Assembly (NCBI GenBank): GCA_013099195.1
Contig: CP039999.1
Location: 682,001-746,000, forward strand
DNA length: 64,000 nucleotides
Direction: 5' to 3'
Source of the DNA: Candidatus Saccharibacteria bacterium oral taxon 488
GTDB taxonomy: Bacteria; Patescibacteriota; Saccharimonadia; Saccharimonadales; Saccharimonadaceae
The notes below the pieces were generated by a model. The model saw only the letters and a list, made by a program, of their open reading frames with translations, had not been told where the DNA came from and made no database searches. Positions 36,076 through 46,413 of this stretch are shown here, piece after piece; within the stretch, counting starts at the first letter, position 1; every line of letters begins with the position of its first letter. The position numbers were made by a program, and so were the translations under genes.

Positions 36076-37035
36076 CTATCTATGCACCATGTCCATCGCC
36101 CGAATATGCGGCGGACGATGCGTTAGCTGAGGGCGGCGAGACGGCACAGCGATATGAGCACGGGAATGAGCGGTGGCTTGCGGGTGAGTCAGCTCCTTTG
36201 GCTGTGGCGGTAATTTCGGCTGGGTTGGCAGCTGGTGCGGCTGGGATAGCGGGCGCTTGACAGTCGATTGCGTATCAGCATGCGGCGTACTGGCACGAGG
36301 ACTAGTATGCGGGCGGCTAGTGGTTGGTTTGGACGCCGCTTGGGGCGCTGTAACTGATGGTTGGTTTGGACGCCGAGATGACGCAGCGGCTACGGGATTG
36401 AGCGGACGAGTCGGGCTCGAAGGCTGAGATGAAAGCGGTGGCTTCGTCAGCGGCGGGTGCGGCGGATGTGATGAGAGCGGTTTAACTGGCTGAGCCTTGA
36501 CGGAAGAAAGTTTGTTGAGCGGGCGCTTGGCCGGGGCCGGCGCCGAAGCAGTGGGCTTGATCAGTGAAGCGCGTGACGGTGAGAGGGCATGCTTTGGCGG
36601 CTGGGGCTTGACGGACGGCTTGGTAAATGATGCGCTTCGCGAGCGCTGGACGCCACGCGGCGGCATAATGTCATGAAAGACTGCTGGTTTTTTAGGGTGA
36701 GGTTTAGCCGGCGGGTTGGGAGCGGGAGTCTTTTGAGGAGCGACAGAACGCGAGCGAGGTAACTGAGTAGAAGGTTGTGGCGGCACAACGCGAGACGCAG
36801 CCGAAGGACGAGCTGGCTGCGCGGCTACAGTTTGCCGTTGAACACTATGACGCCGAGCCGGAGCGGAGTGAGGAGAACGTGGCGCGGGTGATGTGGGAGA
36901 TGCGGCGGGCACTGAAGTAGCCACCGGGCGCTGACGCGGCACTGGGGCTTCAGTATCGACATCTGACACCTCGCCCTTACGGCGTTTACCGAGCCGAGCC
37001 TTCTTGAATAGCTTTGTCAACTTCATCAGCGCCAC
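36076..37035 (-). CDS. Pro/Ser/Ala-rich intrinsically disordered protein
   Basis: 319 residues. A basic N-terminal patch (KLTKLFKKARLGKRRKGE) precedes ~270 residues of low complexity dominated by Pro, Ser, Ala, Lys, Arg, His and Thr. The C-terminus HIRAMDMVHR is more ordered-looking. No signal peptide or membrane helix. The opposite strand contains no equally long open frame. Function unknown; nucleic-acid or polyphosphate binding is possible from the charge. Translation of so many Pro codons would need EF-P or YebC-like help. Confidence 0.65.
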   Translation of the reverse strand: MALMKLTKLFKKARLGKRRKGEVSDVDTEAPVPRQRPVATSVPAASPTSPAPRSPHSAPARRHSVQRQTVAAQPARPSAASRVVPPQPSTQLPRSRSVAPQKTPAPNPPAKPHPKKPAVFHDIMPPRGVQRSRSASFTKPSVKPQPPKHALSPSRASLIKPTASAPAPAKRPLNKLSSVKAQPVKPLSSHPPHPPLTKPPLSSQPSSPTRPLNPVAAASSRRPNQPSVTAPQAASKPTTSRPHTSPRASTPHADTQSTVKRPLSQPHQLPTQPKLPPQPKELTHPQATAHSRAHIAVPSRRPQLTHRPPHIRAMDMVHR

Positions 37036-37169
37036 CTCATCCCTTGGGAGATGTCGATACCGAAAATGGTTACGGTCAGCTGGTCGATATGACTCTCCTT
37101 CCTCTGATTGATTCTGTCACCATTATACCGGTTATGCTCAGTGATTTCAAGCAGCCAACCGCTCAGCTG

Positions 37170-37628
37170 CTAGAGCAACTCGTCCAGCACTGATTGCCAA
37201 TCAAGAAACTGCGGAGTACCAAAATGAATGTGCCGGCCAACAAACTCAGCAGCACCCCTGGCCGTCCGATCATCGATCAAGATATCACCGCGGCTCAGCT
37301 GTTTGACCGACGAAAAGATAACCTTACGATAGAAAATATTTTCCTGGCCATCGCCGCCAAAATACTTCTTCACCCACGCCAGTTTGTCGCCCAACGCCGT
37401 CGGATTTTCCCATGGTGATGACGAGAGAATGTATAAATCATACTTTTCCTTCAGCTTATCAACCGCTTCGAGGGCGCCCGGCATCGGATCCATCAATGCA
37501 AAAACACCCGGAATATTGTCATATTCACCCGCAAACTTCTCAAGTATCTCGGGCGGAACCTTCGTCAAGGCCGATGTAAAGTCCACCAGCACGCCGTCCA
37601 TATCGATGTAAATAATCGGTTTCTTCAT
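37170..37628 (-). CDS. 5'(3')-deoxyribonucleotidase-like HAD phosphatase
   Basis: 152 residues. HAD motif I IYIDMDGVLVDF, motif II ILSSSPWENP and motif IV DILIDDRTARG are in order, as in the NT5C family of 5'-nucleotidases (Pfam 06941). It would dephosphorylate dNMPs. Its start overlaps the end of the EF4 C-terminal gene, and a Met two codons upstream is an alternative start. Confidence 0.85.
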   Translation of the reverse strand: MKKPIIYIDMDGVLVDFTSALTKVPPEILEKFAGEYDNIPGVFALMDPMPGALEAVDKLKEKYDLYILSSSPWENPTALGDKLAWVKKYFGGDGQENIFYRKVIFSSVKQLSRGDILIDDRTARGAAEFVGRHIHFGTPQFLDWQSVLDELL

Positions 37629-37630
37629 AA

Positions 37631-38590
37631 TCAATCCCTCTTCAGCATCACCATAAACGCTTCACTCGGAATGTCAACCTTGCCGAAGCGTTTCATGCGC
37701 TTTTTGCCGCGGGCTTGTTTGGCGAGGAGCTTCTTTTTGCGGCTGACGTCGCCACCATACAGATAGCCGGTGACATCCTTGCGGTAAGCACCGATGTTTT
37801 CGCGGGCGATGAATCTGCCGCCAATCGCTGCCTGCAGTGCCACCTCAAAACTCTGGCGCGGTACGACTTCTTTCAATTTTTTGACGATTTCGCGGCCCAA
37901 ACCTGACGCCTCTGAGCGGTGGCACATCACACTCAGCGCATCGACCATTTCGCCCGCCACATAAAAATCAACGCGCACCAAATCTTCCGCCTGGTAGCCC
38001 GCCAGCTCATAGTTAAACGAACCGTAGCCGCTGGTTACCGACTTCAACTGATCATAAAAATCCGTCAGTAGATTCGCCAGCGGCGCCGTAAAAGAAATCA
38101 GCGCCCGCTCATCGATGTAGCTAAGGTTTTTCTGCCGGCCGCGCTTGGCAACAATCAGCTGAATCACCGCACCGATATAGTCCTGCGGTACCACAATTTC
38201 GCCATCAATCCACGGCTCGCGAACCTCGGTAATTTGCGCTGGGTCAGGTAGTTCGCTAGCTGATTTGATGTCCAGCTCCTCGCCGTTAGTCAGGCTGACT
38301 TGATAATCCGTGCTCGGGTTGGTGACGATGAGATCGAGGTTGTACTCGCGCTCCAGCCGCTCACGAATAATATCCATGTGTAGTAAACCGAGGAAACCAA
38401 TCCGCACACCATAGCCCAACACCGGCGAATTTTCCGGCTCAAACTGCAGCGCCGAATCGCTGAGGCTCAGCTTTTCAATAGCCTCTTTCAGGTCATTATA
38501 GTCTTCGTTACTCACCGGAAAGAAGCCTGCGTAGACGAAGGGCTTGACTTCTTTGTAACCGGGGAGGGGCTGGACAGTGATATTTGACAT
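37631..38590 (-). CDS. lepA: Elongation factor 4 (LepA), C-terminal half
   Basis: 319 residues covering domains III, V and the LepA-specific C-terminal domain. It begins MSNITVQPLPGYKEVKPF, then FAGFFPVSNEDY-like, LLHMDIIRERLEREY and the tail GKKRMKRFGKVDIPSEAF. It has no GTPase domain; that is encoded 1.3 kb upstream by a separate gene. It has its own start: TATAAT (38598-38603, minus strand) ends 7 nt before the ATG. EF4 back-translocates ribosomes. Whether the two halves assemble is unknown. Confidence 0.9.
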   Translation of the reverse strand: MSNITVQPLPGYKEVKPFVYAGFFPVSNEDYNDLKEAIEKLSLSDSALQFEPENSPVLGYGVRIGFLGLLHMDIIRERLEREYNLDLIVTNPSTDYQVSLTNGEELDIKSASELPDPAQITEVREPWIDGEIVVPQDYIGAVIQLIVAKRGRQKNLSYIDERALISFTAPLANLLTDFYDQLKSVTSGYGSFNYELAGYQAEDLVRVDFYVAGEMVDALSVMCHRSEASGLGREIVKKLKEVVPRQSFEVALQAAIGGRFIARENIGAYRKDVTGYLYGGDVSRKKKLLAKQARGKKRMKRFGKVDIPSEAFMVMLKRD

Positions 38591-38689
38591 ATAGTCAATT
38601 ATACCACCCTCCTGGCGGAGAATGATGTACTCCACTTATATTGTTGCGCCAATCAAACACAACAGTATCTATAATTTACGACGGTCTAG

Positions 38690-39289
38690 CACTCGATAGC
38701 GTCTTTAACAGCTCGACGCTTAGCATAAGCCTGCTGCGCTTCCCATAACCGATGCGTAGCAAAATAGTTGGGTATTCTCTGGCCAAACCCAGTGTTCTTA
38801 CCATTTCTGAGGCAATTTCTGCTTCTTCGTTCGGCTGGTTCAGATAGGCACGCAATCCTCAGTTTCGTAGCAGTCAACAAAAATTACCGCAACGTCCGAT
38901 CTAAACTCACACCCTTTCACGCCAACTATTTTCTCTCGTCGTAAAAAGAACCAGATGAGAAGCCGATGCTATCTTTTCACGATCGGCCTTATTCTGAGTC
39001 TTGGCACTGATAGCCATCGACATGATCGGCTCAGCCATCCAGCGCGGCACATTACGCGTGGCATAAATTCACTCGTTACCAACGTGATACGCTGCGGATA
39101 CCATTGCATCGCCTCCCAAGGGTCGATGCTATGCTTCATACTATCTGGGACTAATATCGCCTGATCTTCAATGATTTCACTCCCTAGGGGCCAGTGTATC
39201 GACAACTTTATCAAAACCATACCTGATACCAGAAAAAGTTTACGAAGCAGAATGCTTGATTTATTTATGGCGAGGGAGCAATTTGACAA
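38690..39289 (-). pseudogene. Decayed gene, probably nitroreductase family
   Basis: No intact gene is present between the EF4 halves here. Joining minus-strand frames gives fragments of one protein: DPWEAMQWYPQRITLVTSEF, then NVPRWMAEPIMSMAISAKTQ and SASHLVLFTTREN, then GVKGCEFRSDVAVIFVD, then LNQPNEEAEIASEMVRTLGL with PTILLRIGYGKRSR. The last part resembles the C-terminus of nitroreductase-family proteins. At least three frameshifts separate the pieces. Confidence 0.5.
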
Positions 39290-39385
39290 TTATACTATCT
39301 GACATATTCTGCTCATTGTAACGCTTCTATTAACAATAGTAAATAATCAATTATTCCTAGCCAAGCGACCTTACTGTCACTCTGT

Positions 39386-39919
39386 TCAATTCTTATCCGT
39401 TTTCTCTCGCCCCTCCTCTTTTTGGCGTCTATGAGACATCCATATAGCCAAGAGTAATAGTGCAGGACATGCTATGATAGCCCCCTTTAGTACTCCGAAA
39501 CTATTTAATTCGCCATCCCAGCCCAGTGCTTTTGCACTTACGAATATAACCCCGATAATGAAGGAGGCCCAAAAATTATTAATAGCAAAATCATATATAC
39601 CGGACTGAAAGGAACGAGGTATGTAAAGATCACCAATCATACTTTTATTTTTATACTTAAGACGAGACGCTAAAAGAATAATGTATAAAAGAGATAGTAG
39701 CCCAGGGATAATTGTGGCTGGCCTTATTGTATACGCCCATTTAACTGATTCTGGAAGAGCATACAAACTTATCATTGTTGCAGCTATTGTCACAGTAATT
39801 GTAAGCCTCAACTCCTCAAGACGACACTCGCCAGCCGCAAGACTACTTGCTTCATACTCAGTGGTTCGCGAATGCCCGCTACCAGTCAACATCTTCCGCT
39901 CGCCCATTCTATTAACCAT
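39386..39919 (-). CDS. Multi-pass membrane protein, unknown function
   Basis: 177 residues with four predicted membrane helices (LRLTITVTIAATMISLYAL, IIPGLLSLLYIILLASRL, WASFIIGVIFVSAKAL, IIACPALLLLAIWM) and charged ends. No family recognised. It starts 5 nt past the stop of the EF4 N-terminal gene and lies inside the segment that splits EF4. It may be the cargo of the insertion. Confidence 0.65.
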   Translation of the reverse strand: MVNRMGERKMLTGSGHSRTTEYEASSLAAGECRLEELRLTITVTIAATMISLYALPESVKWAYTIRPATIIPGLLSLLYIILLASRLKYKNKSMIGDLYIPRSFQSGIYDFAINNFWASFIIGVIFVSAKALGWDGELNSFGVLKGAIIACPALLLLAIWMSHRRQKEEGREKTDKN

Positions 39920-39923
39920 TTTC

Positions 39924-40994
39924 TCAGTCCATATACCTCTTCAACGTCACCGTATCGCCCACCCGTGCCTCACGCGTGGTTTTGAGGTTAGTGACGATGT
40001 AGCCAATTTCACCGGTATCCAGCGACAGGTCGGGAATCATACCAGGGCTGAGATGGCCAACTTCTAGTGCCAGCCCGTTAGCGCCGGTCGCCATCATGTG
40101 GATCGCTTCACCTTTTTTAATTTGACCGTCAACTACTCGCACATACAAAATCACACCGCGATAATCGTCATAATAACTATCAAAAATCAGCGCCCGCGTC
40201 GGGTCGTCCGGCTGACCTTTTGGTGCTGGAATTCGCTCAACAATCGCCCCCAAAACTTGATCGACATTCTGTCCTGTTTTGGCCGAGATATGAATAATAT
40301 CGCTCTCATCACAGCCCAGCAAATTGATCACCTGCTTGGACACCCGCGGCACATCAGCGGCCGGCAGATCAACCTTGTTGAGCACTGGGATAATCGTGAG
40401 ATCTTGCTCCATCGCCAGGTACACATTCGCCAGCGTCTGCGCCTGAATGCCCTGACTAGCGTCGACCACCAACACCGCACCTTCGCAAGCCTGCAAACTA
40501 CGCGACACCTCGTAACTAAAATCGACGTGACCAGGTGTGTCGATGAGATTGAGGTCGTAGACAGTTGGCTGAGCCAGCCCATTCACGCCAACATCTGCAC
40601 AAACCCGAGAATCAGACTGCGCTAAGCGGGTGGCAGTCGATGGGGTAGCGCCCGCTTCTGAAGAAATCTCTGATTTTTCAGAAGAAGGGGCGGATCGACT
40701 GACAGGACCCGCGTCTAGCGACCGACGTGAAGACTCTGCAAGAGTCTTCGACGATGGGAGCGGTGATGTGCCACTCACTTCCACCTCCTGATATTCATAT
40801 CTCATCCGCACTGGCGCGAGCTTAATCGTGATCCCCTTCTCACGTTCGAGATCCATACTATCCAGCAGCTGCGACTTCATCTCGCGCTTCTCCACCGTCC
40901 CCGTCATCTCCATCATCCGGTCAGCCAGCGTCGATTTGCCGTGATCAATATGAGCGATGATGCAAAAATTGCGGATACTGGTCAGTGGTTTCAT
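39924..40994 (-). CDS. lepA: Elongation factor 4 (LepA), N-terminal half with insertion
   Basis: 356 residues with the GTPase domain and domain II. G1 [10 protein letters not shown]3 [17 protein letters not shown]4 NKVD and G5 SAKTGQNV are intact. The frame ends at [12 protein letters not shown] exactly where the separate C-terminal gene takes over. Residues ~71-143 are a Ser/Ala-rich extra segment between the switch I region and G3 that LepA proteins do not have; its DNA is palindromic. Its ATG overlaps the murJ stop. Translation initiation is by coupling. Confidence 0.9.
   Translation of the reverse strand: MKPLTSIRNFCIIAHIDHGKSTLADRMMEMTGTVEKREMKSQLLDSMDLEREKGITIKLAPVRMRYEYQEVEVSGTSPLPSSKTLAESSRRSLDAGPVSRSAPSSEKSEISSEAGATPSTATRLAQSDSRVCADVGVNGLAQPTVYDLNLIDTPGHVDFSYEVSRSLQACEGAVLVVDASQGIQAQTLANVYLAMEQDLTIIPVLNKVDLPAADVPRVSKQVINLLGCDESDIIHISAKTGQNVDQVLGAIVERIPAPKGQPDDPTRALIFDSYYDDYRGVILYVRVVDGQIKKGEAIHMMATGANGLALEVGHLSPGMIPDLSLDTGEIGYIVTNLKTTREARVGDTVTLKRYMD
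40634..40749. repeat. Palindromic DNA inside the EF4 coding region
   Basis: Nested inverted repeats: CAGTCGAT (40634-40641) with ATCGACTG (40694-40701), CGCCC (40649-40653) with GGGCG (40688-40692) and CTTCTGAA (40655-40662) with TTCAGAAG (40677-40684). A second hairpin follows, GAAGACTCT (40729-40737) with AGAGTCTTC (40741-40749). The block coincides with the in-frame insertion (about 40566-40784). This resembles palindromic elements that insert into genes in frame, as known in Rickettsia. Confidence 0.7.
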
Positions 40995-42655
40995 CAGTGC
41001 CTCAACTTGCTCATATCAAATCGCGAAAACAGCAGGCGTTTAATTCGCGCCAAAACTGGGTCGATTTCTGGCAGCCTTAGCCACTTGGACAGCGCACCGT
41101 ACACGACAAAATTGAAAATCGTAATCGCCCCAAACTTGGGCAGCGCCCCTAAAAAGCTGTCATCCGACGCTCGAAATGGAATTACCAACACGCTGACATA
41201 GCACGCTACCGCTAGTGGCACTGCGGCCAGCGCCATCTTGGCGACCGCTTTGACAAACGTCGCATCAAACAGCTGTGGCATACGCCGCCCTAAAATAATG
41301 CATAAAATCACCACCTCGACAAAGGCCACGATCGACTGTGCCCAGGCTAGGCCGTACGGGCCAAGTTTCACGTAGTAGCCAAGTATCACCGCCAGCGCCA
41401 CATTCAGCACAATCGCAAAAATCGACACATACATCGGCGTCTTGGTGTCCTGCTGCGCATAAAATCCACGCGCCACCATGTGGTATACCGTCCTGAATAA
41501 AATCGCCATTACCAAACAGCCGAGAATGTTCGCCATGACAGGGTCACCATTATTATTGATGAAGTGCACCACGTAGCCACGCGCGAAAAACGTCACCACA
41601 CAAATCGGGATAATCATCCAAATCACCGTCCTGAGAAATGACCGCAGGTCTCTACGAAATAGATCCGGCCGCTCTGAGGCGAGGCGTTCAGTTAGCTGCG
41701 GAAAGGCAGCGTTGGAAATAGCGACGCCGATGAGGTTGATTGGCATCATGTGTAGCGTCAGTGCTTGATTATAACGACGGATAATACCATCGCCCATCCG
41801 CGAGGCCAAGTTGACTTCGGCTAGGCTGACCACATAATCCATTCCCTGATCAATCGAGCGCGCCGGCAGCAGCGACAGGACTTTACGAAAGCCGCGATTA
41901 CGCCAATAAATCTTGAAATCATAATCAAAACCGAGACCGATCAATCCAACCGCACTGACGATGAGCTGCAGCACCGACCCGAGCACCACGCCGAGTGCCA
42001 CGCCCATGATGCCACCATCAAAGATCTGCCAGCCGAACAGATTGATACCATTGGTAAACCATAGCGTACCGATGATAATCCCGACATTGTACAGCATCGG
42101 CGCCAGCGCATAGAAGGTGAAGCGACCGACCGCCTGCTGGATGCTGGCGATCACCGCCGCCACCGCAAAAATCAGCGGATTTACGGCAATTACCCGCATC
42201 ATACTGACTGCCAATGCGTGGCCAGCCTCGCTCAGCCCCGGCGCGATCAGATATTTCATCAGCGGATCAGCAAAAACGATGATCAGAACACTCGTTACCA
42301 GCGTCACCAATGCCATCAAATTAATCATGCTCGAGCTAATTTGCCAGGCTGATTGCTTGTTGCCCTTGATCCACCGTTCGTTAAATACCGGAATGAAAGT
42401 AACACTCAGCGCCCCCGACACCAGAATCGCAAACATAAAATCCGGCACCATGAACGCTGCCGTATAGGCGTCCAGCCCGACTGGATAGCCAGCCAAGTGA
42501 GCCTTCTCGTTAGGGAAATACGCCGCATTCAAAAAGCGATCGCGCAGCAGCCCCAGCAGGCTCGACAGCAACATTGAGCTTGCTAAAATCGTGGCGGCCA
42601 ACTTGACTGTCAGCCGCTGATTAATCTTGTTGACAACGTTACGAACACGCCCCAT
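40994..42655 (-). CDS. murJ: Lipid II flippase MurJ
   Basis: 553 residues with about 14 membrane helices. N-terminal [14 protein letters not shown] and the segments [24 protein letters not shown] and [14 protein letters not shown] are typical of MurJ/MVIN. It moves lipid II to the outer face for the PBP. It sits 6 nt after ftsH and overlaps the EF4 N-terminal gene, forming tilS-ftsH-murJ-lepA(N). Confidence 0.94.
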   Translation of the reverse strand: MGRVRNVVNKINQRLTVKLAATILASSMLLSSLLGLLRDRFLNAAYFPNEKAHLAGYPVGLDAYTAAFMVPDFMFAILVSGALSVTFIPVFNERWIKGNKQSAWQISSSMINLMALVTLVTSVLIIVFADPLMKYLIAPGLSEAGHALAVSMMRVIAVNPLIFAVAAVIASIQQAVGRFTFYALAPMLYNVGIIIGTLWFTNGINLFGWQIFDGGIMGVALGVVLGSVLQLIVSAVGLIGLGFDYDFKIYWRNRGFRKVLSLLPARSIDQGMDYVVSLAEVNLASRMGDGIIRRYNQALTLHMMPINLIGVAISNAAFPQLTERLASERPDLFRRDLRSFLRTVIWMIIPICVVTFFARGYVVHFINNNGDPVMANILGCLVMAILFRTVYHMVARGFYAQQDTKTPMYVSIFAIVLNVALAVILGYYVKLGPYGLAWAQSIVAFVEVVILCIILGRRMPQLFDATFVKAVAKMALAAVPLAVACYVSVLVIPFRASDDSFLGALPKFGAITIFNFVVYGALSKWLRLPEIDPVLARIKRLLFSRFDMSKLRH

Positions 42656-42661
42656 AGCAGT

Positions 42662-44530
42662 TTATGCGTGCAATTTTGCTTCCTTTGGCAGTTTCGTTCC
42701 CGAAAGAATCTCGTCCACCGCCGCTTCCTCCAAGGTTTCGTCTTTGAGCAGCGCCTCAGCCAATTTGTCAAGGAACGGACGATTGGCTTTGAGCACCAGC
42801 ATCGCCCGCTGCTTGGCCTCGGTGATCAGCTGCGACACTTCCTGGTCGATCAATTTGGCAGTCTCGTCTGAATACGGCCGTTCGCGGGTCATCTTGTCAA
42901 ACATCAGCCCGCCGTTGTCTTCGTGGAATACTTGATCGCGTAGGCTCTGACCCATACCCTGCTCGATCACCATATCGCGGGCAATCTCAGTGGCTTTACG
43001 CAGATCTGAGCCAGCACCCGTAGTAATGCCGTCATCGCCGTAAATAATCTGCTCAGCGATCCGGCCGCCCATCGCCCGCGCCAAGATATCCTTGAACTCA
43101 TAGACATTGGTGTAGCTCTTATCCTCTGGCGGCAAGAACCAGGTGACGCCGCCGGTACCGCCGCGCGGAATGATCGTCACCTTGTGAACTGGATCAGAGT
43201 CTGGCAAGACGTGACCAACAATGGCGTGGCCCGCCTCGTGGTACGCTGTCAGCTCCTTCTCGTGGTCGTTCATAACTTTAGCCTTGCGCTCCGGTCCGAT
43301 CGCTACCCGCTCAAATGCCTCGGTTAATTCTTCGTTGGTAATTTTCTTCTTGTCACGGCGCGCGGCGATGATCGCTGCTTCGTTGGCGATATTAGCGAGA
43401 TCCGCTCCCGATGAGCCAGCCGTCTTGGCGGCCAATTTATCCAGGTCAACCGTTTCGTCGGTCGGCTTTTTCTTGAAATGAACTTTCAGAATCGCCTCGC
43501 GATCTTTGCGCTCCGGCAGAGTAATTGTCACCCGCCGATCAAACCGCCCCGGCCGAAGCAGGGCAGGATCGAGCACATCCGCCCGGTTAGTCGCCGCCAG
43601 CACAATCACATTAGTGTCGCCATCAAAGCCGTCCATCTCCACCAAAATCTGGTTCAGGGTTTGCTCGCGCTCATCGTGGCCGCCGCCCATACCTGAGCCG
43701 CGCTTGCGGCCCACCGCGTCAATCTCATCGATAAAGACGATACACGGCGCATTTTTCTTGGCCTTTGAGAAAAGGTCGCGCACCCGGCTAGCACCAACAC
43801 CGACGAACATCTCCACAAACTCTGATCCAGAAATCGAGAAGAACGGCACACCCGCCTCGCCAGCCACTGCCCGCGCCAGCATGGTTTTACCGGTACCCGG
43901 ATTACCGACCAACAATACGCCTTTCGGAATCTTAGCGCCTAGTTCCTTGTACTTCTTTGGATGCTTCAAGAAATCGACGACTTCTTGCAAGTCCTGCTTA
44001 GCATTATCATTACCGGCGATGTCCTCAAACACAATTTTCTCTTTATCCTCGCCGTATAGCCGTGCCTTGCTCTTGCCAAAGCCCATCGCTTGATTATTCT
44101 GCCCTTGGGCCTGGCGCATCATGAACATGAAGAAGATCACGATGATCACCACCGGCACGATCATCACCGTCAGATTCCACAGCACCTCACCGGTTTGCGA
44201 TGGTGGCAGAACGTTAATTTCGACCTTGGCGTCCTTGTTCAAACCTTGCTCATAAATCGTACTACCGGATTCCTTGACCGATTTCTCGGTCGGCTGTTTT
44301 TGACCTTTGGGAGTAATTTTCAGATCGTTGCCCTGGATATCAATCTTGGCAATCTCCCCGGCATTTGCCCGGCGCACTACGTCGGTCAACGCGACATTCT
44401 TCAAGTTGCTATTTGGTGACAGCGCCGCATACACTGCCAGCCCAAGAAAAACAATGATTGCCCAAAACAGTCCCAGCCGAGCAACCTGCCCGACCCCTTT
44501 CTTAGTATTCTTTGGCGTCTTTCCTGCCAT
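42662..44530 (-). CDS. ftsH: ATP-dependent zinc metalloprotease FtsH
   Basis: 622 residues. Two membrane helices (~residues 16-34 and 117-138) flank a periplasmic domain. The AAA domain has [36 protein letters not shown] and the second region of homology [20 protein letters not shown]. The zinc site is [10 protein letters not shown]. It degrades membrane and short-lived proteins. An AAAGGA lies about 12 nt before the ATG. Confidence 0.97.
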   Translation of the reverse strand: MAGKTPKNTKKGVGQVARLGLFWAIIVFLGLAVYAALSPNSNLKNVALTDVVRRANAGEIAKIDIQGNDLKITPKGQKQPTEKSVKESGSTIYEQGLNKDAKVEINVLPPSQTGEVLWNLTVMIVPVVIIVIFFMFMMRQAQGQNNQAMGFGKSKARLYGEDKEKIVFEDIAGNDNAKQDLQEVVDFLKHPKKYKELGAKIPKGVLLVGNPGTGKTMLARAVAGEAGVPFFSISGSEFVEMFVGVGASRVRDLFSKAKKNAPCIVFIDEIDAVGRKRGSGMGGGHDEREQTLNQILVEMDGFDGDTNVIVLAATNRADVLDPALLRPGRFDRRVTITLPERKDREAILKVHFKKKPTDETVDLDKLAAKTAGSSGADLANIANEAAIIAARRDKKKITNEELTEAFERVAIGPERKAKVMNDHEKELTAYHEAGHAIVGHVLPDSDPVHKVTIIPRGGTGGVTWFLPPEDKSYTNVYEFKDILARAMGGRIAEQIIYGDDGITTGAGSDLRKATEIARDMVIEQGMGQSLRDQVFHEDNGGLMFDKMTRERPYSDETAKLIDQEVSQLITEAKQRAMLVLKANRPFLDKLAEALLKDETLEEAAVDEILSGTKLPKEAKLHA

Positions 44531-44557
44531 ACGTCACATAATCCTTTCTCTTTCGTC

Positions 44558-45403
44558 CTAGCGAGTCACTCGTTTTATTGTAACACCTTTTGTAGATAAT
44601 TTCACCCGTACACTGGCGGCCGGCTGCCACACCGTTCCTGCTCGACCAGTTTTGATAGCGATCAGCAGTCGATCCAGCTGCGCTGAGAGCAGCGACACGC
44701 CAGTCAGTCGCTGCACTTCTCGGTGGAGTAGCTCGCGCGCTGGCTCAATCGGGATATGCACCCAAAAATAACGACTGCCAAGACGTGACGATAACCGCAA
44801 TGTCTCTTGGTCAATCTCTTGGCGTAGCTGCCATTGCTGACGCCATAGCCGACCAAGCACCGCCCGCTGCTGATCAGTCAGCTTCGCTTGCAACTGTCGG
44901 CGCAGCTGATTACGCAGATAAGCATCTGATTGGTTCGTCACGTCCTCCACCCACTCCAACCGGTGGCGCAGTGCATAATCATATATGTCCTGCTTCGTCC
45001 ATTCCAATAGCGGCCGCTCAATCCGCTGATCGCCCATGGCGGCCAAGCCCCGCCAGCGCGTACCACGCCGCAGGTTGAGTGCTATCGTCTCGATCACGTC
45101 ATCCTGGTGATGAGCTGTCGTCACCCGCCCACCCCAGCGCGCCGCCGCGTCAAAGAGAAATTGATACCGCCGCTGACGCGCCACATCTTCGCTGGCTGCC
45201 GGCCCCAATTCCTCACGCCTGGTAACATATGGCACATTATACCGGCGCGCTAGCCCCGCCACGAACCGCGCATCGGCCGCCGATTCTGCCCGAATTCCAT
45301 GATCAAAGTGAGCCACCACCACCTCGTCCTGCCCATGCCGCAATACGCTGTCGAGGAGCACCACGCTGTCCACTCCACCCGATACCGCAATCAGTCGCTT
45401 CAT
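44558..45403 (-). CDS. tilS: tRNA(Ile)-lysidine synthetase TilS
   Basis: 281 residues. PP-loop AVSGGVDSVVLLD, then AHFDHGIR, TTAHHQDDVIET and RPLLEWTKQDIYDY. TilS changes C34 of tRNA-Ile2(CAU) to lysidine so that it reads AUA. The product is short and has a reduced C-terminal domain. CATAAT ends 6 nt before the ATG at 45401-45403. A likely substrate tRNA lies at 59362-59437. Confidence 0.93.
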   Translation of the reverse strand: MKRLIAVSGGVDSVVLLDSVLRHGQDEVVVAHFDHGIRAESAADARFVAGLARRYNVPYVTRREELGPAASEDVARQRRYQFLFDAAARWGGRVTTAHHQDDVIETIALNLRRGTRWRGLAAMGDQRIERPLLEWTKQDIYDYALRHRLEWVEDVTNQSDAYLRNQLRRQLQAKLTDQQRAVLGRLWRQQWQLRQEIDQETLRLSSRLGSRYFWVHIPIEPARELLHREVQRLTGVSLLSAQLDRLLIAIKTGRAGTVWQPAASVRVKLSTKGVTIKRVTR

Positions 45404-45451
45404 GAGGATATTATGACACATACTGCGGGGCTACGTGATACAATACTCACT

Positions 45452-46096
45452 ATGCACGAGACAACCATCCTCTGCTTTGGTGATTCCAACACCTTTGGGC
45501 AGCGGCCCGATACGAACGCGCGATATGACGAGTCAGTGCGCTGGCCGCGGCGACTGGGGGCGCTGCTAGCGGACGAGGCACGCCAATATTATGTCATCGA
45601 GGAGGGGCTAGGCGGTCGGCGGACTGACCTTGATCATCCTGACCCAGCCAAGCCGTCGAGAAATGGCTGGACGTATTTTCCGCCGTGCCTGGCCAGTCAT
45701 CAGCCCGACATCGCCATCATCATGCTGGGAACAAATGATGCCCAGCTCTGCCACCAGCGACCAGTTGAGGCGATCGTGACGGCACTGGCGCACTACGTCA
45801 CGTATTGTCACGAATCAGACGTCACACCGCTACTTGTTGCACCACTCATCCCAGACCCTGCTGGCCTGTTCAACGAGGCAATCGTACCGCGATCGGCATG
45901 GCACTTTGATGATACAGCCGTGGCGACACTAACTGCACTGCCTGAAAAAATTCGAACCTATGCTACTAAATATAATGTTGCGTTTTTCGACGCCAACACA
46001 TATGCCAAGGCCGGTGTAGACGGACTGCACTGGACAGCAGCGGGTCACGAGCGATTTGCCCGAGCAATCGCCCAGATGATACGTGAAATACTGTGA
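45452..46096 (+). CDS. GDSL/SGNH-family esterase
   Basis: 214 residues. Block I ILCFGDSNTFG (Ser), the Gly region EGLGGRRTDLDHPD, block III MLGTNDAQ (Asn), and block V DGLHWTAAGH (Asp and His). It resembles aryl-esterase or acyl-CoA thioesterase types; the substrate is unknown. There is no signal peptide. The start at 45452 follows TACAAT (45439-45444) by 7 nt; a longer frame upstream overlaps tilS and is not used. Confidence 0.88.
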   Translation: MHETTILCFGDSNTFGQRPDTNARYDESVRWPRRLGALLADEARQYYVIEEGLGGRRTDLDHPDPAKPSRNGWTYFPPCLASHQPDIAIIMLGTNDAQLCHQRPVEAIVTALAHYVTYCHESDVTPLLVAPLIPDPAGLFNEAIVPRSAWHFDDTAVATLTALPEKIRTYATKYNVAFFDANTYAKAGVDGLHWTAAGHERFARAIAQMIREIL

Positions 46097-46176
46097 GTTA
46101 ACTCAAATATTATTTTCACGAAAATATCATCCTATCGTCAACTCTTGTAATAGCGTGCGCAATGTGTCATCCACAT

Positions 46177-46207
46177 ATTAAAATACCGCGGCCCATACAG
46201 ACCGCGG
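46177..46207 (-). terminator. Terminator of tRNA-Met
   Basis: Hairpin with arms CCGCGG (46186-46191) and CCGCGG (46202-46207), extended by G-U and G-C pairs, followed on the minus strand by TATTTTAATA. It lies just after the tRNA 3' end. Confidence 0.75.
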
Positions 46208-46221
46208 ATAAAAAACAATTC

Positions 46222-46298
46222 TGGTAGCACCGGGTGGACCCGAACCACCGACCTCAGGCTTATGAGTCCTGCGCTCTAACCAGCTGAGCTACGGTGCC
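46222..46298 (-). tRNA. tRNA-Met (anticodon CAT, elongator type)
   Basis: Minus-strand cloverleaf: acceptor GGCACCG with CGGTGCT, D-arm AGCTCAGCTGGTTAGAGC, anticodon loop CTCATAA, T-arm GGTGGTTCGGGTCCACC, encoded CCA. It is read as elongator Met because another CAT tRNA (59362-59437) looks more like Ile2; the two assignments could be exchanged. Confidence 0.88.
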
Positions 46299-46413
46299 AC
46301 ACGTCACCAATTGTACCAAACGAGTCAGAAAATCTCAACCGCCTCAAAAGCCTATCTGTCAGATGAGACCAAACTGCTACCCAAACAAAGGCCGATCCGT
46401 ACTGCCCACAGAG

